A stretch of DNA of 24,825 bases from Myxococcales bacterium UBA5297 (GTDB lineage: Bacteria; Myxococcota; Myxococcia; Myxococcales; UBA5297). Where the stretch lies: contig DHSB01000029.1 of the NCBI GenBank assembly GCA_002408385.1, forward strand, positions 11,647 through 36,471. Direction: 5' to 3'. Positions 1 through 8,553 of the stretch are shown piece by piece. The position numbers were made by a program, and so were the translations under genes. Below the pieces are notes generated by a model, which did not search any database, was not told the origin of the DNA, and was given only the letters and a program-made list of their open reading frames with translations. Within the stretch, counting starts at the first letter, position 1, and each line of letters begins with the position of its first letter.

Positions 1-2694
1 ACCGGTTGGTCCTGGCGCGCGGGCAGGCTGCCCGGCGATTGGAGGGCCCGAGGGCATCGGCGCGGCGGCAGGAACAGCGGGTTGGCCGGGAGGCGGCCCC
101 TGCGGCATCGGCCGTGGCGTGGGGGCGGGAAGCGCGGGCTGGGCGAGCGGCTGCGGGGCGGGCAGTGTCGGTCGTGGCGCGGCCACCGGCGCGGGGACGG
201 GAGGCGCGGGTTGAACGCCAGGTGCAGCTGGGGCAACGGCAGCAGGGCCGACAGCGCGGGCGGCAACGGCGACTGGATTGGGCGCCAGCAGTGCAGGCGC
301 ATCGCGAGGAGGTCCAGGAGGCACGGCGGGAGGCCCCGTTGCAACGTCCACGGGGCCGGATGCACCCGCTGCTCCCGGGGGCGGGCTGACTGGCAGGGGC
401 TGCGCGGCGGGAACCACGAGAGCATCGGAGAGGTCGAGCTCGACCACCGGCGCCTCCACGGCATCGGCCGGGACATCGACCGCGACGTCGGCTACATCGA
501 GCTCGAGCTCCGCTGGGGCCGCGACCGTAGCGAGCTCAGCCTGAAATGCCGCACGCTGCCGCTGCTGGATCTCAGCGGCCTGCCTGCGCTGGGCCTGGGC
601 GCGCTCCTCGGCCGCGCGGCGCCGCGCCTCGAGCAGCGCCTCTCCGACCTCCATGCCTTCCTGGCGGCCTGAGTCGGCGGCACCTCGGCGCGCCTCGATC
701 TCGGCCGCCGCTTCGGCCTCACTCTCCCGAGCGTAAGCCTCGGCCGAGCGACGTCGGGCCTCTGCGGCCGCTGCCGCGTCCGCGCGCTCCTGTTCGCGCA
801 GCTCGGCCGCGCGGCGGCGCACCTCGCCCACCTCCGCGGTGGCCTGTTCGCGCGCCAGGACGAAATCGCCGAAGAGCTGGTCTGCGGCCTGCTTTGTTTC
901 GGCGCTCGAGGCTGCGGCCGACGACACCTGTTCAGCGGGAGCCGTCTCCGGCGCGGTCGCCCGGGCGGCTTCGGTCATCGCGCGGCGCACCTGCAACATC
1001 GCCTTGCGCGCGGCCGCCGCGACCTCGGACTCGGAGTCTCTATTCTCTGCCACCGACTGCAGCAGCTTGAAGGCCTGCAGGGTGCCGGCGCTTTGCAGGG
1101 CTGTGATCGCGAGCAGCTTGCTCTCGATGATCTTCTTGCCTGCAAAGAGCGACTTCTTCTGCTGCAGCAGCGCGATCACATGGCGATAGATGTCCGGCGT
1201 GCCCGCCTGGCCCATGCACTCGTAGATGAGCTCCTTCTCGGCCTGGGGCCGCTTGTCCCAGTCGGGAAGCTTGGGCAGACGCAGCAGGTCCTGGGTCGCA
1301 CGGATGGGCGAGAGCGTCACCAGCGCCCTGAAGGCCGCCTGGCGCACCGGAGCGCTCTTGTCGACCGTAGCGTCGAGGACGAAGCGGTGCACCGATTCGA
1401 CAGCCTTCGAGTTGGCGAGGATGGAGAGCACCTCGATGCGAACCGCCGGGTTGGGGTTCTTGAAAGCGGTCTGGATGTACTTGGCGCGGTCGGGGAAGCT
1501 CGCCTTGTCGATAATGGCGATCATGTCGCGCACCGTCTGCGACTTCTCCGAGTTGAGGCGGGCCGCGAAGAACTGAGGGCTTTCCTTGCCGAGGCTGGCG
1601 AGGGCCTCGATGAGCACCGTGCGCCGCTCGGGCTGTTCGACGCCCTCGAGCACGTCGAGCAGCGGCGGCACGGCGCTCGCCTCCAGGCGCGACAGGTAGC
1701 GGCCGGCCGCGCTCAGGTCATAGCTCGCGTTGAGCTTCAGTCCTTCGCCAAGACGCCTGAGGCGGTGCTCCTCGCCCAGGTGCGCGCTCAGCCCCTTGAG
1801 CACCCGGGCCGCGGGCGAGTCGGGACCTGTGTCGAGCCCCTCGAGCTGATCGAACATGGGCGGCAGGGCCGAGAGGTTCTCCTGCAGCAGCATCCCGTCG
1901 ATCATCTGAGTGAGGACCTCGGTCGCGGTGGTCACGTCCTCGACCCGCCCCTCGCGAAGCTGCCAGAAGATGAGCTGCGAGAGCTGGAAGTGAAGCCGGT
2001 GCGACTCGTCCTTCACCAACTCCTGCTGCACGCGCTGCTTGAAGGACTCGCCTATCGCCTCGCCGTCGAAGACGACCCCGCGGATGCCCTCGACGTTGTC
2101 GAGCCTGAGCTCGAGGTCGGCGGCGCTCACGCGCGCGAAGGCGAGCGTGTCGTCGGTCGAGCCCCGGAGCCGGCCGTAGAGGTACTGAACGATGGAGTCG
2201 ACCTCGACCTCGACCTGCTCCTCGCTCATCTCGCCGACGGTGAACCCCTCGACCACCACGTACTCGAGGTGCTCGAAGGAGGCGTTCATCAACTGGGTCG
2301 TGATGTCGGCGCCTCCGCGGTCGGGGTTCGACAGCATGATCATCACGAGCCGGGTCAGCTCCGCCTCGCTCGTCTCGGGCCGCAGGATGAGGTGGCGCAC
2401 CCCCTCGCGAAAGAAGCGCCCGGGCACGTTGTCGCCGCCGCCCTCAACGGCCCAGACCTGCTCGTCGCCGAAGTCGAAGGACTCGGCGCTCACCTTCAGG
2501 CCCAGCGGCCCGTCCTTGAGCGCGCCGTTGAGCGCGAGGAAGGCCGGGCGCAGGTATTCGGAAAAGCGCGACGGGGTGTGGCGGTACATCCCGATGGTCT
2601 TGACGCCCTTGCGAAGCTGGACGAAGAACTCGCGAACCGCCTTGATTCGCTCGGGATTGGTCTTCGGCGCGGCGGCCTGCGTTGCGGCTGGCAT
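1..2694 (-). CDS. HEAT-repeat-like protein with Pro/Ala-rich tail (C-terminus cut off)
   Basis: An open frame of about 898 codons runs from an ATG at 2694 to the window edge without a stop, so the C-terminus is missing. Residues 1-300 look globular and begin MPAATQAAAPKTNPERIKAV. About 300-565 read as repeated helix pairs rich in Leu/Ala/Arg, for example PAVRIEVLSILANSKAVESV and SAPVRQAAFRALVTLSPIRA, which is the pattern of HEAT-like scaffolds. About 615-725 is an Ala/Glu/Arg-rich probable coiled coil. From about 755 the chain is low-complexity Pro/Ala/Val with many P-x-P steps. There is no signal peptide or membrane segment. No clear Shine-Dalgarno precedes the ATG, but the frame is coding-like from that codon and alternatives are poor. 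HEAT proteins act as protein-binding scaffolds; no partner can be named from this sequence. The gene is convergent with nothing and lies downstream of the response regulator, separated by its terminator. Confidence 0.8.
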   Translation of the reverse strand, partial: MPAATQAAAPKTNPERIKAVREFFVQLRKGVKTIGMYRHTPSRFSEYLRPAFLALNGALKDGPLGLKVSAESFDFGDEQVWAVEGGGDNVPGRFFREGVRHLILRPETSEAELTRLVMIMLSNPDRGGADITTQLMNASFEHLEYVVVEGFTVGEMSEEQVEVEVDSIVQYLYGRLRGSTDDTLAFARVSAADLELRLDNVEGIRGVVFDGEAIGESFKQRVQQELVKDESHRLHFQLSQLIFWQLREGRVEDVTTATEVLTQMIDGMLLQENLSALPPMFDQLEGLDTGPDSPAARVLKGLSAHLGEEHRLRRLGEGLKLNASYDLSAAGRYLSRLEASAVPPLLDVLEGVEQPERRTVLIEALASLGKESPQFFAARLNSEKSQTVRDMIAIIDKASFPDRAKYIQTAFKNPNPAVRIEVLSILANSKAVESVHRFVLDATVDKSAPVRQAAFRALVTLSPIRATQDLLRLPKLPDWDKRPQAEKELIYECMGQAGTPDIYRHVIALLQQKKSLFAGKKIIESKLLAITALQSAGTLQAFKLLQSVAENRDSESEVAAAARKAMLQVRRAMTEAARATAPETAPAEQVSSAAASSAETKQAADQLFGDFVLAREQATAEVGEVRRRAAELREQERADAAAAAEARRRSAEAYARESEAEAAAEIEARRGAADSGRQEGMEVGEALLEARRRAAEERAQAQRRQAAEIQQRQRAAFQAELATVAAPAELELDVADVAVDVPADAVEAPVVELDLSDALVVPAAQPLPVSPPPGAAGASGPVDVATGPPAVPPGPPRDAPALLAPNPVAVAARAVGPAAVAPAAPGVQPAPPVPAPVAAPRPTLPAPQPLAQPALPAPTPRPMPQGPPPGQPAVPAAAPMPSGPPIAGQPARAPGPTG

Positions 2695-2745
2695 GGGCGC
2701 ACTCTAGCACGCAGGGACACGATGCCGGCTGGAGGACACTCGGCG

Positions 2746-2784
2746 AAAATGAAAGCTCCCGGCAGCAAGAGCGGCCGGGAGCTT
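2746..2784 (-). terminator. Rho-independent terminator after the response regulator
   Basis: A perfect 11-bp inverted repeat (AAGCTCCCGGC at 2753-2763 and GCCGGGAGCTT at 2774-2784) encloses a 10-nt loop. Read on the minus strand, the stem is followed by TTTCATTTT. It lies 25 bases past the stop of the response regulator, so it ends that transcript and separates it from the HEAT-protein gene. Confidence 0.85.
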
Positions 2785-2809
2785 CTTGACGAGGAGGACG
2801 AGGGCAGAC

Positions 2810-3184
2810 CTAGGCGAGGCGCGCCTTGAGGGTCTCGATGAGCACCTTGGGATCGATGGGCTTCTGGAAGACGCCCGACAGGCCGAGCTCGGCGGGGTCG
2901 ACCGTCGAGCTCATCTCGTCGCCCACCGAGCTGAGCACGTAGGAGGGGGCCTGGTTGCCCAATTCCTTGAGCTTGCGCACGAGGCCCGTGCCCGAATCGA
3001 CCTGCTCCATCATCAAGTCGACGATGAGCAGATCCGGCTTGGCCTCGTGGTACTTGCTGATCGCCTCTTCGGCGCTGCCGGCCCCGACCATCTGGTAGCC
3101 GTTCTTCTCGAGGACCATGCGCAGCGTCTGGAGGATATCCGGATCATCGTCGACGCAGAGGATGACGTGCTTTCCGTCCTTCAT
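2810..3184 (-). CDS. Single-domain response regulator (CheY-like receiver)
   Basis: A 124-residue receiver domain with no output domain. It shows the acidic pocket D12/D13, the phospho-acceptor D56 in LLIVDLMME, a Ser at the switch position (S85/S86) and the invariant K108 in FQKP. The frame is open far upstream, but MKDGKHVILCVDDDP is the natural receiver start, and AAGGGG sits just before this ATG. It shares the DLMME..D.G stretch with the receiver at 15487-15885 in the hydrogenase operon, so the two are probably related and may be served by the same kinases (inference). The gene is divergent from the aspA-hydF-hydE operon, has its own predicted promoter and ends at a strong terminator. The output is unknown: such receivers act by protein contact or as phosphorelay intermediates. 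Confidence 0.9.
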   Translation of the reverse strand: MKDGKHVILCVDDDPDILQTLRMVLEKNGYQMVGAGSAEEAISKYHEAKPDLLIVDLMMEQVDSGTGLVRKLKELGNQAPSYVLSSVGDEMSSTVDPAELGLSGVFQKPIDPKVLIETLKARLA

Positions 3185-3300
3185 GATGCACCCCTTGCCT
3201 TCTCGCAGCGGCGGCGGCGTGCCGCGCGCGGCGCGAAAGAGATGAAGCGCTGCGGAAATCGGCTCCTCGTCGGAGCGAAGGCCGCTGCGGGCACCGCGTG

Positions 3301-3339
3301 TTCGTGAAACTCTTAGCGAACGGCGCGCGCCCCCGTCAA
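3301..3339 (-). promoter_or_regulatory. Predicted promoter of the response regulator, overlapped by a Rex-like palindrome
   Basis: On the minus strand TTGACG (3334-3339) is followed after 18 bp by TAAGAG (3310-3315), a sigma-70-like arrangement with a weak -10. An imperfect palindrome TTCGTGAA-ACTC-TTAGCGAA (3301-3320) covers the -10. Against the Rex operator consensus TGTGAAC-N3-TTCACA it matches 8 of 13 fixed positions, which is suggestive only. The transcript leader would be about 120 nt. Confidence 0.35.
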
Positions 3340-3680
3340 GGGCGGATAACGGTAGCTGGACAGTCGCCTTGCGGAGGATTTGTTCCAAACGAAACGCGCA
3401 CTTGGTCGTCCGGAGGTGTCGAGCGCGGGGCGGACTAATGGTGGCGATTAGCAGGGCTTGGTCGCTCTTGCCGCCGTCTCGCTGGGCGGCACCACGGTGC
3501 GTCCTCATGTCGAAGACGCTTGGAGCGCGAAGGCCGACTTGGTAATTGTGCCCGCGGCCCCGGTGGGCGCAGGCCTTCAACGCGCCTGCTGGCCGGCATC
3601 ATTCGGGAGGCGAAGAACCCCGCGGGGTGCGCGGGGGGCGACTGAAGATGTGTCGAAGAATCCTTCGAGCGATTGCCGGT

Positions 3681-3755
3681 CAGCCCGAGCCTTGGCCGAG
3701 CACGCGAGGCCGAAGTCGAGGGCGCGACCTCGCACTCCTCGTTGCTCGGGAGGCC
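3681..3755. repeat. Dispersed intergenic repeat, copy A
   Basis: Starts CAGCCCGAGC and contains GAGGCCGAAGTCGAGGGC followed by CTCCTCGTTGCTCGG. It aligns by eye with a copy at about 7791-7855 (same CAGCCCGAGC start, then GAGGTCGGATTCGAGGGC and CTCCTTCGTTTCTCGG), with about ten extra bases after the start. All copies seen are outside genes. Confidence 0.45.
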
Positions 3756-3955
3756 CCGCTCCCGGGTGAGCGCGGGGGCGGGGGGTGGGCCGAGGTCAGC
3801 GAGGGTTTCGCGAACACCTTTGGAAGCGGTCGCCAAGGGTTAGGCTCAAAGCACAGGGGCTCAGAGTCGCCCGGGCGGACGTTTGGGACGGCCGGCGGGC
3901 CGCACCTTGAGGGCGAGCACAACAGCGGTGGGGTGAACGGCAGGAGGCTGCGGGC

Positions 3956-5392
3956 ATGAAGCGGGAAGTGCGCGTCGAGACCGACATGCTCGGCGAGCTC
4001 GAGGTGGCGAGCGAGTCGCTGCACGGCATCCACACCGAGCGCGCGGTGGCGAACTTTCCTTTGGCAGGCCGGCCGGTCGCCGCTTCGCTCGCGCGGGCCT
4101 TCGGTGCAGTCAAGCTCGCGTGTGCGCGCACCAACCGCGCGCTCGGATGCTTCGGCGATGACCCTGCGAAGGCCGACGCGATTGAGCGGGCATGCGAGGA
4201 GCTCGCCGAGGGCAGGCTGGACCGGCACGTCGTCGTCGACCTGCTCCAGGGCGGCGCCGGCACCAGCACGAACATGAACGTCAACGAGGTGATCGCCAAC
4301 CGCGCGCTCGAGCTGCTCGGCGAGCCGCACGGGAGCTACGCCCGCGTCTCGCCGCTCGAGGACGTCAACCTGCACCAGTCGACCAACGACACCTATCCGA
4401 CCGCGCTGCGACTCGCGACGATAAGGCTCATCCGCGGGCTCGAGGAGCAGGTCGGCGCGCTCCAAGAGGCCTTCCAGGCCCAGGAGAGGCGGCACGCGCA
4501 GGTCGTCAAGATCGGCCGCACGCAGCTCCAGGACGCGGTGCTCACCACGCTTGGCCGCGAGATGGGGGCCTACGCCGCGGCGCTCGCGCGCGATCGCCTG
4601 CGGCTCGACAAGTGCGAGGAGCGCCTGCGCCTGGTGAACCTCGGGGGCACGGCCATCGGCACCGGGCAGGGCGCGCCGCGCGAGTACAGCTTCCGAGCTA
4701 CCGAGGCGCTGCGCGAGGCGACCGGCATCGGCTTTGCGCGGACCGACGACCTCGTCGAGGCGACGCAGAACGCCGACGTCTTCGTCGAGGTTTCGGGCAG
4801 CCTCAAGGCGCTGGCGGCGACGCTGCTCAAAATCTGCGGAGACCTGCGGCTGCTCTCCTCCGGCCCCGAGGCGGGGCTCGGTGAAATTCGGTTGCCGCGG
4901 GTGCAGGCGGGCTCCTCGCAGATGCCGGGCAAGGTGAACCCGGTCATCCCCGAAGCGGTCAGCCAGGTCGCGCTTCGGGTGTTTGGCAACGACGCGGCGT
5001 TGACCGCGGCCTGCGCGCTGGGCAGCCTGGAGCTCAATCCGTACCTGCCGTTGGTGGCCGCCTGCCTGCTCGAGAGCCTCGAGCTGCTCGCCCGAGGCTG
5101 CGCAGTGCTCAAGGCCCGATGCATCGAGGGGATAGAGGCCAACGAGGCGCGCTGCCGGGCACACGTCGAGAGCTCGACAGCGACGGTGACCGCGCTCGTG
5201 CCGGTGCTCGGCTACGACGCGGCCTGCGCGCTCGCCGTGCGCGTCGAGCAGAGCGGGCGCTCGGTGCGCGAGGTCGCGGTCGGCGAGGGGCTCGTCGATG
5301 CCGAGGCTTTCGACAGGCTCGTCAGCCCCGAGGCGGTCGGTCGGCTCGGGAGCGGAGGGCAGGAGGGCGGGGGCGGAGGAGTCCAACGATGA
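3956..5392 (+). CDS. aspA: Aspartate ammonia-lyase (fumarase/aspartase family) of the hydrogenase maturation operon
   Basis: A 478-residue cytoplasmic enzyme of the class II fumarase/aspartase superfamily, close to the usual 460-480 residues. The family signature GSSQMPGKVNP is intact at 319-329, and the upstream blocks GGAGTSTNMNVNEV and HQSTNDTYPTALR that build the active site are present. Known members convert L-aspartate to fumarate and ammonia. The lyase could instead be a fumarase or related enzyme, but genes annotated as aspartase recur beside hydE/hydF/hydG in other bacteria, which favours aspartase. AGGAGG eight bases before the ATG fixes the start. The stop overlaps the hydF start (ATGA at 5389-5392), so the two are translationally coupled. 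Its role in H-cluster assembly is not settled; supplying ammonia or adjusting aspartate pools is inference. The last 15 residues are a Gly-rich tail. Confidence 0.9.
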   Translation: MKREVRVETDMLGELEVASESLHGIHTERAVANFPLAGRPVAASLARAFGAVKLACARTNRALGCFGDDPAKADAIERACEELAEGRLDRHVVVDLLQGGAGTSTNMNVNEVIANRALELLGEPHGSYARVSPLEDVNLHQSTNDTYPTALRLATIRLIRGLEEQVGALQEAFQAQERRHAQVVKIGRTQLQDAVLTTLGREMGAYAAALARDRLRLDKCEERLRLVNLGGTAIGTGQGAPREYSFRATEALREATGIGFARTDDLVEATQNADVFVEVSGSLKALAATLLKICGDLRLLSSGPEAGLGEIRLPRVQAGSSQMPGKVNPVIPEAVSQVALRVFGNDAALTAACALGSLELNPYLPLVAACLLESLELLARGCAVLKARCIEGIEANEARCRAHVESSTATVTALVPVLGYDAACALAVRVEQSGRSVREVAVGEGLVDAEAFDRLVSPEAVGRLGSGGQEGGGGGVQR

Positions 5393-6636
5393 CCATGGCG
5401 GCTGCGCCCAAGGGCATGCGTCTTCACATCGGGATCTTCGGCAGGCGCAACGTCGGCAAGTCGAGCCTGCTCAACGCGATCACGCGCCAGCAGGTCTCCA
5501 TCGTCGCCCCCGACGCCGGGACGACGACCGATCCGGTCGAAAAGCCGATGGAGCTGCTGCCGCTCGGTCCGGTGCTCTTCATCGACACCGCGGGCCTCGA
5601 CGACGTGGGCGCGCTCGGCGAGCTGCGAGTCAAGAAGACCCTCGAGGCCTTCGACCGCACCGACCTCGCGATCCTCGTGGCCGAAGGCGGGCAGTGGGGC
5701 GAATTCGAGGAGCAGATCCTCGCCGAGCTCGCCTCGCGCCAGACCCCGGTCGTCGTCGCCTTCAACAAGGCCGATCTCGCCGAGCCGCCGCCCGACAGGC
5801 TCAAGGCCCTGCGGGCGCGAGCCTGCCCGAGCGTGCGCACCTGCGCCAAGGAGGGTCAGGGCCTCCAGGAGTTGCGCGAGGCGCTCATCGCCGCCGCGCC
5901 GGAGGGGTTCATCGAAAACCCGGCTATCGTCGGCGACCTCGTCGGCCCCGGCGAGCTCGCGGTGCTCGTCGTGCCGATCGACAAGGCGGCGCCCAAGGGA
6001 CGGCTCATCCTCCCGCAGGTGCAGGCCATCCGCGACCTGCTTGACAGCGACGCGATGTGCCTTGTCGTCAAGGAGCGCGAGCTGCGCGCGGGGCTCGCTC
6101 GGCTTGTGCGGCCGCCCAAGCTGGTCGTCACCGACTCGCAGGCCTTCCTCAAGGTCGCCGCCGACACGCCGGCCGAGGTCCCGCTGACGAGCTTCTCCAT
6201 CCTCTTCTCGAGGTTCAAAGGCGATCTCGTCGCGCAGGTCGAGGGCGCCCTCGCCATCGACGATTTGAAGGCGGGCGACCGGGTACTCATCGCCGAGGCG
6301 TGCGGCCACCATCCGATAGGCGAGGACATCGGGCGGGTGAAGATTCCCCGGTGGCTGACGCAGTACGCGGGCGGGCGGCTCGAATTCGAGCACGTCCAGG
6401 GGCGCGACTTCCCCGAGGACCTCTCGCCCTACCGGCTGGTCGTGCACTGCGGGGGCTGCACCTTCAATCGGCGCGCGATGCTCACCCGAATCGCGCGCTG
6501 CCGGCAGGCCGCGGTGCCCATCAGCAACTACGGGCTCGTCATTGCCTACAGCCTGGGCATCTTCGAGCGAGCGCTTGGTCCGTTCCCCGCGGCGCGCGAG
6601 GCGTTGTGCGCCTGCCGCGGTCGGTCCGCGCGCTAG
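5389..6636 (+). CDS. hydF: [FeFe]-hydrogenase maturation GTPase HydF
   Basis: A 415-residue protein that carries the 2Fe precursor of the H-cluster and delivers it to apo-HydA. The N-terminal GTPase has a P-loop GRRNVGKSS (18-26), DTAG and NKAD motifs. The C-terminal domain has the cluster-binding residues C305-G-H307 and H353-C354-G-G-C357, the CxH...HCxxC pattern diagnostic of HydF. The middle is the dimerisation domain. The frame is open far upstream, but the ATG at 5389 has GGAGGAG just before it, overlaps the aspA stop by four bases and gives the normal HydF N-terminus. No residue expected of an active HydF is missing. Confidence 0.96.
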   Translation: MTMAAAPKGMRLHIGIFGRRNVGKSSLLNAITRQQVSIVAPDAGTTTDPVEKPMELLPLGPVLFIDTAGLDDVGALGELRVKKTLEAFDRTDLAILVAEGGQWGEFEEQILAELASRQTPVVVAFNKADLAEPPPDRLKALRARACPSVRTCAKEGQGLQELREALIAAAPEGFIENPAIVGDLVGPGELAVLVVPIDKAAPKGRLILPQVQAIRDLLDSDAMCLVVKERELRAGLARLVRPPKLVVTDSQAFLKVAADTPAEVPLTSFSILFSRFKGDLVAQVEGALAIDDLKAGDRVLIAEACGHHPIGEDIGRVKIPRWLTQYAGGRLEFEHVQGRDFPEDLSPYRLVVHCGGCTFNRRAMLTRIARCRQAAVPISNYGLVIAYSLGIFERALGPFPAAREALCACRGRSAR

Positions 6637-6637
6637 G

Positions 6638-6671
6638 AGCGCGCCGCTCGCCATCTCCGGGGGCGCTTTTT
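6638..6671 (+). terminator. Possible weak terminator between hydF and hydE
   Basis: AGCGCgCC (6638-6645) can pair with GGgGCGCT (6660-6667) across one mismatch and a 14-nt loop, and is followed by TTTTCGTTT. It starts right after the hydF stop. The short T-tract and mismatch suggest partial termination or a processing site, since hydE probably shares the transcript. Confidence 0.4.
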
Positions 6672-6707
6672 CGTTTCCACCCTACGGCCTGGTGCCGGGA
6701 GCAACAC

Positions 6708-7751
6708 ATGAAGAGACAGGCGCGCGACGCGCTGCTGCGCTGGCTTCGCGAGGACGACGATTCGCGGCTCGAGGACCTGTTTGCCTCGGCCGATCAGGTG
6801 CGGCGCGAGTCGGTCGGTGACGCGGTGCACCTTCGGGGACTCGTCGAGATCTCCAACTACTGCCGGCGCGGGTGTCTCTACTGCGGCCTGCGGGCGCCGA
6901 ACGCGAAGCTCGCGCGGTACCGGATGAGCGCCGAGCAGGTGCTCGCCTGCGCGCACCTCGCCTCGCGGTTGGGCTACGGGACGGTGGTGATGCAGGCGGG
7001 CGAAGACCCGGGCATCGGCGTCGAGTGGGTCGCCGACCTCGTGCGCCAGCTCAAGAAGGAGACCCGTCTGGCCGTCACGCTCAGCCTCGGTGAGCGCGAG
7101 CCGCACGAGCTTGCCCGCTGGCGTGAGGCGGGAGCGGATCGCTACCTGCTGCGCTTCGAGACCTCCGATTCCGAGCTCTTCGGGCATATCCATCCGTCGT
7201 TGCCGGGGCGCAAGTCGGATCGGATGGCGCTGCTGCGCGAGCTGAGGCAGCTTGGCTACGAAGTGGGCAGCGGGGTGATGGTCGGGGTTCCGGGCCAGTC
7301 GTACGAGAGCCTCGCTGCCGACATCGAGCTGTTCCAGGGGCTCGACCTCGACATGATCGGCGTGGGGCCCTATCTGCCGCACCCCGAGACCCCGCTCGCC
7401 AGCGAGAGGTCGCGCCTGCCGAAGGATCAGCAGGTTCCGAACACGGCGCAGATGGCCTTGAAGGTCCTCGCGCTCGCGCGCATCGCCTGCCCGGAGGCGA
7501 ACATGCCGGCGACGACCGCCCTCGCCACCATCGACCCGGTTCGAGGCGTCGAGCGCGGCCTGCGCGCAGGGGCGAACGTGCTGATGCCCAACGTCGCGCC
7601 GACCGAGATCCGCGCGAAGTACGAGGTTTACCCGAACAAGGCGGTCGCCGACGCGACTGTCCCCGAGTCGGCGGCGCGTATCCGCGAGCGCATCGAAAGG
7701 ATCGGCCGCACGGTCTCGGTGGGACCCGGGATGAGGAAGCGAGTGGCTTGA
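6708..7751 (+). CDS. hydE: [FeFe]-hydrogenase maturation radical SAM enzyme HydE
   Basis: A 347-residue radical SAM protein, the usual size for HydE. The SAM-cluster motif is C52-RRG-C56-LY-C59 (CX3CX2C), inside the family context EISNYCRRGCLYCGLR. The rest follows the HydE/BioB-like TIM-barrel pattern, with VMQAGEDPGI, LRFETSDSELF and MPNVAPTEIR blocks. HydE works on the 2Fe subcluster precursor, with HydG supplying CO and CN ligands. Start chosen at the ATG at 6708, preceded by a weak GGGAG; this gives the normal N-terminus KRQARDALLRWL. It lies 71 bases after hydF. The partner gene hydG is not present in the window. Confidence 0.95.
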   Translation: MKRQARDALLRWLREDDDSRLEDLFASADQVRRESVGDAVHLRGLVEISNYCRRGCLYCGLRAPNAKLARYRMSAEQVLACAHLASRLGYGTVVMQAGEDPGIGVEWVADLVRQLKKETRLAVTLSLGEREPHELARWREAGADRYLLRFETSDSELFGHIHPSLPGRKSDRMALLRELRQLGYEVGSGVMVGVPGQSYESLAADIELFQGLDLDMIGVGPYLPHPETPLASERSRLPKDQQVPNTAQMALKVLALARIACPEANMPATTALATIDPVRGVERGLRAGANVLMPNVAPTEIRAKYEVYPNKAVADATVPESAARIRERIERIGRTVSVGPGMRKRVA

Positions 7752-8489
7752 AAAGAGGTGTCGCGAAGGGCCCTTCAGGCAAAGACCGTCCAGCCCGAGC
7801 GTAGGAGGTCGGATTCGAGGGCTCGGCTTTCGTCTCCTTCGTTTCTCGGCAGGCTGAGGCTCGGGGGGGGGCCGTTAAGGGGGGGCGAGGGCCGGCGAGG
7901 CTTCGCGCCACCTCTTGACCCCAGGGGCGCGAACGAGCTCGGCGACGACCGCCGCGGGGCTGCTTTGTTGCAGCTCAAACCACTTTGCGCGTGCGCGCCT
8001 TCACGGGTGCCTGCCGGCCTGGAGACACCCGGGCGGCACACCCCGCGCGGGGTGACGGCTCGAGCTCAGCCCCGGCGCCCCCTTCGAGCGGCCGGTGCGA
8101 GGAAGCCGCCCCGCGGACCTGCGGCTCGGGTGACGACCGGAGAGGGTGGGAGAGTCGTCTTCCTCGCCGCATGGCGAACGAGCCGGGTGCGTGGTCGCGT
8201 CCGAGCTTTCACGATTCTCGGAATTCCTCCGCTCCCTGGCCCCGTTTCTCTCGGTGTGGCCCCTCCGAACCCCGCTTTGCGCCATGGCGCGCATGAGGCT
8301 TTCTGATAGGCCCACAACAAAGGCATCCTTCGCTTTGTGGAGACTCTTGGCTGGTCGCGGGCCCCTCGGCAGCGAGCCAGAAGGGTGCCCTGCCGGAGGG
8401 AGGGCCGCGGGGCGAGACGGGGAATGGCCCCGAATAATCAGGAGTTGGCGAGCTCGGCCGAGCGGGGGAGCTACTGTTCGATTCTTCGC
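7752..8489. other. Intergenic region between hydE and the rex promoter
   Basis: About 740 bases in which no reading frame has the codon pattern of the flanking genes. It contains a 12-bp palindrome GAAGGGCCCTTC (7765-7776) just past hydE, without a T-tract, a dispersed-repeat copy at about 7791-7855, a G-run near 7863-7890 and a palindrome GCTCGGCCGAGC (8452-8463). I recognise no riboswitch or RNA gene. Confidence 0.5.
7791..7855. repeat. Dispersed intergenic repeat, copy B
   Basis: CAGCCCGAGCGTAGGAGG followed by CGGATTCGAGGGCTCGGC and CTCCTTCGTTTCTCGGCAGG. It resembles copy A at about 3681-3755 and shares CCCGAGCGTAG and TCGAGGGCT with copy C at about 19906-19970. It lies directly downstream of hydE. 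Confidence 0.45.
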
Positions 8490-8517
8490 TTGACATCGGC
8501 AAGAAGCGGCGTAGCCT
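8490..8517 (+). promoter_or_regulatory. Predicted promoter of the rex-hydCBA operon
   Basis: A perfect -35 hexamer TTGACA (8490-8495) is followed after 16 bp by TAGCCT (8512-8517), a poor -10. An alternative -10, TATGCA at 8529-8534, has no good -35 at 17 bp. Either choice puts the Rex-type operator at 8538-8553 at or just past the start of transcription, where a bound repressor would block it. Confidence 0.45.
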
Positions 8518-8537
8518 CCTCGTGACGCTATGCACAG

Positions 8538-8553
8538 TGTGAGTGAGTTCACG
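8538..8553. promoter_or_regulatory. Rex operator (ROP-like site)
   Basis: TGTGAGTGAGTTCACG matches the Rex consensus TGTGAAC-N3-TTCACA at 10 of 13 fixed positions, including both TGTGA and TTCAC half-sites at the correct spacing. It lies 20 bases before the rex ATG. Binding by the product of the next gene would give NADH-sensitive autoregulation of rex and the hydrogenase genes. Confidence 0.7.

Larger units (their letters stand above)
3185..3955. other. Intergenic region between the divergent response regulator and aspA
   Basis: About 770 bases without a convincing gene. It holds the promoter described for the minus-strand regulator, a CTAAT-N7-ATTAG inverted repeat near 3435-3452, and a dispersed-repeat copy at about 3681-3755. 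Short frames here lack the codon pattern of the neighbours. The aspA promoter must lie in this stretch, but I could not identify a convincing -35/-10 pair or sigma-54 site for it. Confidence 0.5.

Noticed and set aside
1093..2829. 578-codon plus-strand frame opposite the HEAT-like protein
   Set aside because: It is antisense to a frame with better protein character and recognisable helical repeats; long open frames opposite GC-rich genes are expected.
7765..7776. Terminator after hydE (GAAGGGCCCTTC)
   Set aside because: A perfect palindrome, but without loop or T-tract, so it is not a convincing terminator.
7960..8120. Cobalamin-type riboswitch upstream of rex
   Set aside because: A GCCTGGAGAC-like string is present, but the conserved B12 box and surrounding helices are not.
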